Below are positions 6,716 through 12,096 of a stretch of 12,096 bases of DNA, piece after piece (position 1 is the stretch's first letter; every line of letters starts with the position of its first letter). Under the pieces are notes generated by a model. The model did not search any database. It was not told where the DNA came from and saw nothing but the letters and a program-made list of their open reading frames with translations. The translations under genes and the position numbers were made by a program. This DNA comes from Candidatus Methanocomedens sp. (GTDB taxonomy: Archaea; Halobacteriota; Methanosarcinia; Methanosarcinales; Methanocomedenaceae), in contig QBUR01000179.1 of assembly GCA_013374385.1 (NCBI GenBank), positions 1 to 12,096 on the forward strand. Direction: 5' to 3'.

Positions 6716-7864
6716 ATGGCAGTGAGCACGAAGACCATTGATGAAATGACTGAAAACCTTCCTCTGCCCCAGAACTTGGTGGATGCCATTAGAAGTGACT
6801 TGCAAAAGGTTGATGTGACCAAAAAGCAGCTTGAAGATATTATAGAACGTTCACTGGAAAGTTATGAGTATGCTTGTATCGAGCCCTGTGAAGCAGCTGG
6901 TGTAGTATCAGCCCAGAGTATAGGTGAGCCCGGTACACAGATGACCATGCGAACATTCCACTATGCAGGTGTGGCAGAGATTAACGTTACACTTGGTCTG
7001 CCAAGGTTGATTGAGATTGTGGATGCCAGGAAGAATCCTTCCACACCCATGATGACTATCTACATGATTGATGAGTATGCCAAGGACCGTGACCTGGCCC
7101 GCAAACTTGCATGGGAGATCGAGGCCACGCATATCAGTCATGTGGGCAGTTTGTCTACTGACCTTACTGAGATGCTATTGGAAATTGAGCTCAATGAAAA
7201 GGCTATCATCCAGAGAGGTCTCACGGCCGAGGAGATTGCAGAAAAACTGGAAGATGAATTAGGTGTGACCGTTGTAACGGAGAAAAACATCCTCACAATC
7301 CGACCGGAAAATGAATCCTACAGGGAACTTTTACAGTTGAGTAAGAACCTGGAAAGCGTGATAATAAAGGGTGTCAAGGCAATTAACCGGGTGGTCATCA
7401 GTAAGGATGATATTATTGGTGAGTATGTGATGTACACTGAAGGTTCGGCATTGAAGCAGGTACTTGTATTTGATGGTATAGATACCACGCGCACAAGTAC
7501 CAATAATGTCAATGAGATATATGAGGTATTTGGCATTGAAGCTGCCCGGAACAGTATTATCAAGGAAGCTATAGATACCCTGCGTGAACAGGGTTTGACC
7601 GTTGATGTTAGGCATATCATGCTGGTGTCAGATATTATGACTGTCGATGGTGAAGTGAAAGCTATCGGTAGGCATGGTATTTCAGGCGAAAAAGCTAGTG
7701 TGCTTGCCCGTGCTGCGTTCGAGGTAACTGTGAGCCATCTATTGGATGCAGGTCTGAGGGGAGACGTGGATGAACTCAAAGGTGTTACCGAGAACGTTAT
7801 TGTGGGTCAACCCATCAAACTGGGTACAGGGCACATCAAACTCTTGGCGACAAAAAAGACTTAA
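6716..7864 (+). CDS. rpoA2: DNA-directed RNA polymerase subunit A'' (C-terminal part of Rpo1)
   Basis: This 382-residue protein completes the largest subunit. It carries the trigger loop QSIGEPGTQMTMRTFHYAG (67-85), which closes on the incoming NTP, followed by the cleft and jaw segments (for example AEINVTLGLPRLIEIVDARK) and the clamp-side C-terminus (RHGISGEKASVLARAAFE). The length fits archaeal A'' (about 370-400 residues). ATG 6716 directly follows the rpoA1 stop. The strong Shine-Dalgarno GAGGTGG (6704-6710) lies inside the end of rpoA1, so translation is almost certainly coupled. A 46-nt gap separates it from the L30e gene. Confidence 0.97.
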   Translation: MAVSTKTIDEMTENLPLPQNLVDAIRSDLQKVDVTKKQLEDIIERSLESYEYACIEPCEAAGVVSAQSIGEPGTQMTMRTFHYAGVAEINVTLGLPRLIEIVDARKNPSTPMMTIYMIDEYAKDRDLARKLAWEIEATHISHVGSLSTDLTEMLLEIELNEKAIIQRGLTAEEIAEKLEDELGVTVVTEKNILTIRPENESYRELLQLSKNLESVIIKGVKAINRVVISKDDIIGEYVMYTEGSALKQVLVFDGIDTTRTSTNNVNEIYEVFGIEAARNSIIKEAIDTLREQGLTVDVRHIMLVSDIMTVDGEVKAIGRHGISGEKASVLARAAFEVTVSHLLDAGLRGDVDELKGVTENVIVGQPIKLGTGHIKLLATKKT

Positions 7865-7898
7865 ACAATGAAACCTTGTAGGAAGAAAAAATTCAAAT

Positions 7899-7906
7899 GA
7901 GATGAT
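7899..7906 (+). promoter_or_regulatory. Ribosome binding site favouring the ATG 7911 start of L30e
   Basis: GAGATGAT differs by one base from GAGGTGAT, the complement of the 16S rRNA 3' end, and ends 4 nt before ATG 7911. It overlaps the alternative ATG 7902, which would then lack a usable site. Confidence 0.35.
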
Positions 7907-7910
7907 ATTT

Positions 7911-8201
7911 ATGGACGTTGACCTTAACAAAATACTGAGGAGCACTGTACAGACCGGAACTGTTATTATCGGTTCAAAACGGACACAAAAGGCAGTTGAA
8001 AGTAACCAGGCAAAGGCTGTGGTACTTGCATCCAACTGTCCTGATGATGTGAGAAAGATGGTTACAGGGAAAGTACCTATTATTGAATTTCCTGGGATGG
8101 GAGTTGAACTGGGAACGATTCTTAGCAAGCCTTTTGCCATTGCAGCCATGGCAGTTGTTGAGTCGGGCGAATCTGATATATTGACAGTATTGAAAGCATA
8201 A
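7911..8201 (+). CDS. rpl30e: Ribosomal protein L30e (eL30)
   Basis: This 96-residue L7Ae/L30e-fold protein of the large ribosomal subunit (the family binds kink-turn RNA) occupies the usual slot between rpoA2 and nusA. Family features are TGTVIIGSKRTQKAV (about 15-29), LASNCPDDVRK (39-49) and EFPGMGVELGTILSKPFA (59-76). I chose ATG 7911 because MDVDLNKILR matches the family N-terminus and GAGATGAT (7899-7906), one base from the ideal GAGGTGAT, lies just upstream. ATG 7902 would add three residues (MIF). The segment between NCP and the conserved EFPG is about five residues shorter than in the archaeal L30e proteins I remember, so one helix may be shortened. Confidence 0.88.
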   Translation: MDVDLNKILRSTVQTGTVIIGSKRTQKAVESNQAKAVVLASNCPDDVRKMVTGKVPIIEFPGMGVELGTILSKPFAIAAMAVVESGESDILTVLKA

Positions 8202-8204
8202 AAT

Positions 8205-8210
8205 AGGGGT
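8205..8210 (+). promoter_or_regulatory. Ribosome binding site for the TTG start of nusA
   Basis: AGGGGT lies 4 nt before TTG 8215, in the 13-nt gap after the L30e stop. No ATG or GTG lies nearby in frame, so this site and the family N-terminus together fix the TTG start. Confidence 0.5.
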
Positions 8211-8214
8211 TTTT

Positions 8215-8646
8215 TTGAGCGAAGTCAAGATCAACACTGACGGAATACGGTACATCGCCTTGTTTGAAAATACAACAGGAGCTACTGCCAAGGATTGTCT
8301 TGTTGATGATGAGAACAACAGGGTTATATTTGTAGTAAAATCCGGTGACATGGGGATTGCCATCGGTAAGAATGGTGAACATATCAATCGAGTTGTAAAG
8401 AACATCGGTCGCCATGTTGAAGTGGTGGAATATAGTGATAACCCTGAGACGTTCATCAAAGGTCTCCTGCTGCCTGCTAATGTCAATGATGTGAAGATTG
8501 GCTATAAAGGTGACAGACGCATAGCTTATGTAGAAGTAAGCACCAAAGAGAAAGGTCTTGCCATAGGGCGGAACGGACGTAATATCGAGAAAGTTAAGTT
8601 ACTCGCTAAGCGACATCATGATATAGATGATGTTACAATCAAGTAG
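8215..8646 (+). CDS. nusA: Archaeal NusA-like KH-domain transcription factor
   Basis: This 143-residue protein consists of two KH RNA-binding domains. It lacks the bacterial N-terminal polymerase-binding domain and the S1 domain, which is normal for archaeal NusA. The KH loops are IGKNG (50-54, KH1) and IGRNG (117-121, KH2), each followed by the expected helix. The family is thought to bind nascent RNA and influence elongation or termination. Its position between the L30e gene and rps12, inside the RNA polymerase cluster, agrees with that. The start is TTG 8215 (MSEVKINTDGIRYIALFE) with AGGGGT just upstream. It lies only 13 nt after the L30e stop, so the two are probably cotranscribed. The start codon is embedded in a T7 run (8210-8216). 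Confidence 0.93.
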   Translation: MSEVKINTDGIRYIALFENTTGATAKDCLVDDENNRVIFVVKSGDMGIAIGKNGEHINRVVKNIGRHVEVVEYSDNPETFIKGLLLPANVNDVKIGYKGDRRIAYVEVSTKEKGLAIGRNGRNIEKVKLLAKRHHDIDDVTIK

Positions 8647-8672
8647 CCCACATAAATTTGACAATAATATGT

Positions 8673-8691
8673 AGTATATTTAGTATTTATA
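8673..8691 (+). promoter_or_regulatory. Candidate box A promoter for rps12-rps7
   Basis: The 76-nt gap after nusA contains two TATA-like elements, GTATATTTAG (8673-8682) and TATTTATA (8684-8691). They lie 32-50 nt ahead of the rps12 ATG, which leaves room for a short leader carrying the weak Shine-Dalgarno AGGAAG (8709-8714). This suggests rps12-rps7 can be transcribed independently of the rpo operon, in addition to any read-through. Confidence 0.35.
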
Positions 8692-8722
8692 CAAAATGAG
8701 AATATTACAGGAAGTAACATAG

Positions 8723-9151
8723 ATGGGAAATGGAAAATACGCCGCTCGCAAATTGAAAAGTGACAGGGAAAACTTCAGATGGAGTGACCGGAAATACTTC
8801 AGGCGTGCATTGCGGCTCAATGTGAAATCAGACCCTATGGGAGGGGCACCCATGGGACGAGGAATTGTGCTTGAAAAGGTGGGTGTTGAAGCAAAACAAC
8901 CCAACTCAGCAATACGCAAATGTGTCAGGATACAGTTGATCAAGAACGGACGACAGGTTACTGCCTTTTGTCCAGGGGATGGCGCTATTAGTTTTATAGA
9001 TGAACATGATGAGGTTACTGTAGAGCGTATCGGCGGCCGGATGGGTGGTGCAATGGGTGATATTCCCGGAGTTCGGTTCAAAGTGATTGCCGTGAACAAT
9101 GTGCCTCTCAGACAAATGGTTATTAATCGTAAGGAAAAACCAATGAGGTAG
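8723..9151 (+). CDS. rps12: Ribosomal protein S12 (uS12)
   Basis: This 142-residue small-subunit protein sits next to the decoding centre and affects tRNA selection and translocation. It is of the archaeal/eukaryotic (Rps23) type and length. The conserved decoding loop KQPNSAIRKC (58-67) and the second loop GDIPGVRFKV (112-121) are intact, and the C-terminus ends KEKPMR as in other archaea. ATG 8723 follows AGGAAG at 8 nt. It is separated by 4 nt from rps7, whose Shine-Dalgarno lies in the last codons of rps12. Confidence 0.97.
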   Translation: MGNGKYAARKLKSDRENFRWSDRKYFRRALRLNVKSDPMGGAPMGRGIVLEKVGVEAKQPNSAIRKCVRIQLIKNGRQVTAFCPGDGAISFIDEHDEVTVERIGGRMGGAMGDIPGVRFKVIAVNNVPLRQMVINRKEKPMR

Positions 9152-9155
9152 ATAT

Positions 9156-9716
9156 ATGTACAAATTATTTGATAAATGGGAATCAACTGAAGTGGAGGTT
9201 CATGATATCGGTCTTCAGAGATATATCAATATTACTCCTGTTATTCTGCCTTATTCTGGAGGGAAACATGCCAGGCAGCAGTTCAGCAAATCGAACCAGC
9301 ACATTGTGGAACGGCTCATCAATAAATTGATGCTGAGTGAGCATAACACTGGCAAGAAGATGACCACTTATAAGATTGTGAGTGGTGCCTTTGATGTTAT
9401 CAACAAGAAGACAAAGGAAAACCCCATTCAGGTATTGGTCAATGCCATTATCAATGCCGGACCCAGGGAGGAGACGGTCAGGCTGAAATATGGCGGTATT
9501 GCAGTACCCAAGGCAGTGGACAGTGCTCCACAGCGCAGGGTGGATATTGCATTGAAGCTTATCGCCAAGGGTGCACAAAAGTCAGCCTTTAAGAGCCGGC
9601 GTCCTATTGAAGAGACACTGGCAAACGAGATAATCGCAGCAGCGAATTACGATGTCAAGTCCTATTCCATCAATAAGAAGGAAGGAAAGGAACGGGTTGC
9701 GAAGGCTGCACGGTAG
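9156..9716 (+). CDS. rps7: Ribosomal protein S7 (uS7)
   Basis: This 186-residue head protein of the small subunit binds the 3' domain of 16S rRNA near the E site. It is of archaeal type and normal length (about 185-200). Family motifs include KMTTYKIVSGAFDVI (68-82), NPIQVLVNAIINAGPREE (89-106) and APQRRVDIALKLIAKGA (124-140), with a basic C-terminal tail ending KERVAKAAR. GAGGT (9145-9149), inside the end of rps12, provides the ribosome binding site 6 nt before ATG 9156. A hairpin terminator begins 10 nt after the stop. Confidence 0.97.
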   Translation: MYKLFDKWESTEVEVHDIGLQRYINITPVILPYSGGKHARQQFSKSNQHIVERLINKLMLSEHNTGKKMTTYKIVSGAFDVINKKTKENPIQVLVNAIINAGPREETVRLKYGGIAVPKAVDSAPQRRVDIALKLIAKGAQKSAFKSRRPIEETLANEIIAAANYDVKSYSINKKEGKERVAKAAR

Positions 9717-9725
9717 ATGTTATAC

Positions 9726-9760
9726 TGCGGCATATTCCAGGTATGCCGCAATTGTTTTTT
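9726..9760 (+). terminator. Hairpin plus T-tract terminator after rps7
   Basis: TGCGGCATA (9726-9734) and TATGCCGCA (9742-9750) form a perfect 9-bp stem around a 7-nt loop, followed by ATTG and six T's (9755-9760). The shape is that of a bacterial intrinsic terminator. In archaea the T tract alone can release the polymerase. It lies 10 nt after rps7 and 74 nt before fusA, so it would reduce read-through between them. Confidence 0.65.
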
Positions 9761-9782
9761 AGGACAGTCATATTGAAAGTGT

Positions 9783-9802
9783 GTTAAATTTTTCTTATTT
9801 AT
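9783..9802 (+). promoter_or_regulatory. Candidate box A promoter for fusA
   Basis: GTTAAATTT (9783-9791) and CTTATTTAT (9794-9802) lie between the rps7 terminator and fusA. From the first element a start site near 9813 is expected, leaving a leader of about 20 nt with the ribosome binding site AGAGG (9822-9826). The upstream terminator makes a separate promoter likely, but the exact element is a guess from composition and spacing. Confidence 0.35.
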
Positions 9803-9834
9803 CCAGATGTTAAAACTTTTCAGAGGAAATTGAG

Positions 9835-12027
9835 ATGGGACGAAGGAAAAAGATGGTTGAGCGCGTGACCGTGCTCATGAATGACCCGGAACATATCCGG
9901 AATATCGGTATAGTGGCACATATCGACCACGGTAAAACTACGCTTACAGATAATATCCTGGCCGGTGCCGGTATGATTTCAAAGGAACTGGCAGGCAAAC
10001 AGTTGTTCACTGATTCAGATGCGGAAGAACAGGAGAGGGGTATAACAATTGACTCCGCCTGTGTTTCTATGGTCCACGATTTCGAGGGGCAAGAATATCT
10101 TATCAATCTTATTGATACGCCGGGCCACGTGGATTTCGGCGGTGACGTAACCAGGGCCATGAGGGCCGTGGACGGTGCTGTGGTTGTAGTGGATGCAGTT
10201 GAAGGTACTATGCCTCAGACCGAGACCGTGCTAAGGCAGGCGCTAAAAGAACATGTAAAACCAGTGCTGTTCGTCAACAAAGTTGACAGACTGATAAACG
10301 AACTGCAGGTAGATGCGAAGGAAATGCAGATCCGGCTGGGTAAGGTCATTGACCACGTTAACAAGCTCATTAAGGGCATGAACGAGGAGAAATACAAAAC
10401 AGGATGGCGCATGGATGCGGCAGAGGGTACTGTGGTATTCGGTTCTGCATTGTATAACTGGGCCATCAGCGTTCCTTACATGAAAAAGTCTGGTGTTACG
10501 TTCAACGATGTATATAATTATTGTAAAGAAGAGAACCAGAAGGAACTGGCAGAGAGATGCCCGCTCCATGAAGTGTTGAATGATACAATAATCAGGTTCC
10601 TTCCCAATCCGCTGGTTGCCCAGAAGGACAGGGTGAATGTGATATGGCACGGAGATAAGGAATCCCAGGAATATAATGATATGGTGTCTGCCAACAAGGA
10701 AGGTGATGTGGCACTAATGGTCACTAATATCTCATTGGACCCTCACGCAGGTGAAGTCGCAACTGGCAGGTTGTTTAGCGGTACCTTGAAAAGAGGTATG
10801 GAACTGCACGTTTCCGGCTCAACTAAGACCAACAGGTTGCAGCAAGTGGGTGTATTTATGGGTCCTGAGCGACTTGAAGTTGAGAAGATACCGGGCGGAA
10901 ACATTGCAGCAGTTACTGGTCTGAAAGATGCGTATGTGGGTGCGACCGTTTCAAGCAAGGCTGATATGATCCCGTTCGAGTCTATAAAGCATGCAAGTGA
11001 GCCAGTGGTTACTGTGGCAGTTGAAGCGAAGCACATGAAAGACCTGCCAAAACTGGTGGAAGTGCTGAGGCAGGTGGCTAAGGAGGATAATACCCTTAAG
11101 GTCACTATCAATGAGGAAACTGGCGAACACCTGATGTCGGGTATGGGAGAACTTCATCTTGAAGTCATTGGACACAGGATAGAGAGGGATAAAGGTGTGG
11201 AGATCACCACCAGTCCGCCAATTGTGGTGTACAGGGAAACTGTGCAAAAACACGCGGGTCCTGTGGAAGGTAAGAGTCCTAACAGGCATAACCGATTCTA
11301 TATTGAGGTTAAACCCCTGTCCAATGAGGTAGTAGACCTTATCAAGTCAGGAGAGGTTTCCATGCGCATGCCCGAAGTGGAACGCCGTGAAAAGTTCATG
11401 GAAGCAGGTTTCAGTAAGGATGAAGCAAAAGGTATTTCTACAATTTATGAGTCGAATATTCTGATTGATATGACCAAAGGTATCCAGTACATGAACGAGA
11501 CTATGGAATTAGTAATTGATGGTTTTGAAGAGGTCATGGTTGGCGGACCACTCAGCAGGGAGCCATGCCAGGCTATCAAGGTCAAACTCGTAGATGCAAA
11601 ACTCCATGAAGATGCTGTGCACAGGGGTCCTGCACAGGTGATTCCGGCAGTTCGCTCTGCTATACAGGCAGCCATGTTATCGGCTGACGATACATTGCTT
11701 GAGCCCTACCAGAACGTATTCATCCAGACACCACAGAACAGTATGGGTGGAGCCACTTCAGAAATACAGGGGCGCAGGGGTGTTATCAGTAACATGACCC
11801 AGGAAGGGGATTTGACCATTATTGAAAGCAGGGCACCTGTGGCTGAACTGTTCGGGTTCGCCGGTGATATCCGCTCTGCAACTGAAGGGCGGGCTTCGTG
11901 GAGTACGGAATTTGCTGGATTTGAACCGCTTCCAATGAGTTTATTAAAGGATGTAGTAACAAAGATACGGCAGCGGAAAGGATTAAAGGTCGAAATGCCA
12001 AAAGCCAGCGATTTCGTGGGTTTGTAA
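9835..12027 (+). CDS. fusA: Translation elongation factor 2 (aEF-2)
   Basis: This 730-residue GTPase drives translocation of tRNA and mRNA on the ribosome. G motifs are AHIDHGKT (28-35, P loop), RGIT (68-71, switch I), DTPGH (94-98, switch II) and NKVD (148-151, guanine specificity). Domain IV carries DAVHRG, in which His-596 is the residue converted to diphthamide in archaeal and eukaryotic EF-2. The C-terminal domain V segment (RAPVAELFGFAGDIRSATEG) is intact. Length and the N-terminus MGRRKKMVERV match Methanosarcinales EF-2 as I remember it. ATG 9835 follows AGAGG at 8 nt. The gene stands apart from rps7 by 118 nt containing a terminator and a likely promoter. In relatives tuf and rps10 follow, but here the window ends first. 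Confidence 0.97.
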   Translation: MGRRKKMVERVTVLMNDPEHIRNIGIVAHIDHGKTTLTDNILAGAGMISKELAGKQLFTDSDAEEQERGITIDSACVSMVHDFEGQEYLINLIDTPGHVDFGGDVTRAMRAVDGAVVVVDAVEGTMPQTETVLRQALKEHVKPVLFVNKVDRLINELQVDAKEMQIRLGKVIDHVNKLIKGMNEEKYKTGWRMDAAEGTVVFGSALYNWAISVPYMKKSGVTFNDVYNYCKEENQKELAERCPLHEVLNDTIIRFLPNPLVAQKDRVNVIWHGDKESQEYNDMVSANKEGDVALMVTNISLDPHAGEVATGRLFSGTLKRGMELHVSGSTKTNRLQQVGVFMGPERLEVEKIPGGNIAAVTGLKDAYVGATVSSKADMIPFESIKHASEPVVTVAVEAKHMKDLPKLVEVLRQVAKEDNTLKVTINEETGEHLMSGMGELHLEVIGHRIERDKGVEITTSPPIVVYRETVQKHAGPVEGKSPNRHNRFYIEVKPLSNEVVDLIKSGEVSMRMPEVERREKFMEAGFSKDEAKGISTIYESNILIDMTKGIQYMNETMELVIDGFEEVMVGGPLSREPCQAIKVKLVDAKLHEDAVHRGPAQVIPAVRSAIQAAMLSADDTLLEPYQNVFIQTPQNSMGGATSEIQGRRGVISNMTQEGDLTIIESRAPVAELFGFAGDIRSATEGRASWSTEFAGFEPLPMSLLKDVVTKIRQRKGLKVEMPKASDFVGL

Positions 12028-12071
12028 ATTTGTGTTGAAAGTGCTTTTGCATCAGGTAACAACGACACAAA

Positions 12072-12080
12072 GTTTAAAAG
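12072..12080 (+). promoter_or_regulatory. Possible box A for the gene beyond the window
   Basis: GTTTAAAAG lies 45 nt after the fusA stop, in the 69-nt tail that shows no gene. It may belong to the promoter of the next gene, expected to be tuf from the conserved order in relatives. The evidence is weak. Confidence 0.2.
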
Positions 12081-12096
12081 CAGTAAAAGATATAAT

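Noticed and set aside
9773..12043. Nine-base repeat TTGAAAGTG in the gaps before fusA (9773-9781) and after fusA (12035-12043)
   Set aside because: It is short and AT-rich, found only twice, and lies at different distances from the likely promoters. Chance is adequate.
1..12096. Search for CRISPR arrays, insertion sequences, attachment sites, toxin-antitoxin or defence genes
   Set aside because: No repeat arrays, transposase, inverted-repeat ends or foreign-looking genes are present. The tRNA 3' end is not repeated elsewhere in the window, so there is no sign of integration.

Overview
This window carries the archaeal RNA polymerase / ribosomal 'str' gene cluster of a methanogen-type euryarchaeote. 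The evidence is a polymerase whose large subunits are split into four genes (B'', B', A', A''), the archaeal subunit H, an L30e gene, a NusA made only of KH domains, archaeal-type S12 and S7, and a 730-residue EF-2. The EF-2 N-terminus (MGRRKKMVERV) and the tRNA-Lys closely resemble Methanosarcinales sequences as I remember them. An order-level placement in or near Methanosarcinales is therefore my best estimate. I cannot tell whether it is a cultured genus or an uncultured methane-oxidising relative.

Layout, all on the + strand. Positions 1-221 are AT-rich and show no gene. Positions 222-327 hold a tRNA-Lys(UUU) interrupted by a 32-nt intron. After 32 nt comes rpoH (360-605). The tightly packed rpoB2, rpoB1, rpoA1 and rpoA2 follow (664-7864), with gaps of -8, 12 and 0 nt, so they look translationally coupled. 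Then come the L30e gene (7911-8201) and nusA (8215-8646). A 76-nt AT-rich gap with a possible promoter precedes rps12 (8723-9151) and rps7 (9156-9716). A 9-bp GC-rich hairpin with a T tract (9726-9760) separates rps7 from fusA (9835-12027). The last 69 nt hold no gene but have a weak TATA-like element that could serve the next gene (tuf in most relatives, not seen here).

Functionally, the rpo genes build the catalytic core of RNA polymerase, NusA is its elongation/termination partner, and S12, S7, L30e and EF-2 belong to the ribosome and translocation. All protein genes look intact and full length, with their key motifs present. Gene content and order are ordinary for euryarchaeal methanogens, and I see no mobile element, CRISPR array, defence system or undescribed multi-gene system.

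The points worth a second look are small: the intron-containing tRNA-Lys and its possible bistable precursor fold, its close linkage to rpoH with a possible leaderless rpoH mRNA, a four-cysteine cluster in A', T7 tracts at the starts of rpoB1 and nusA, non-ATG starts, a short L30e, and the bacterial-looking terminator before fusA.
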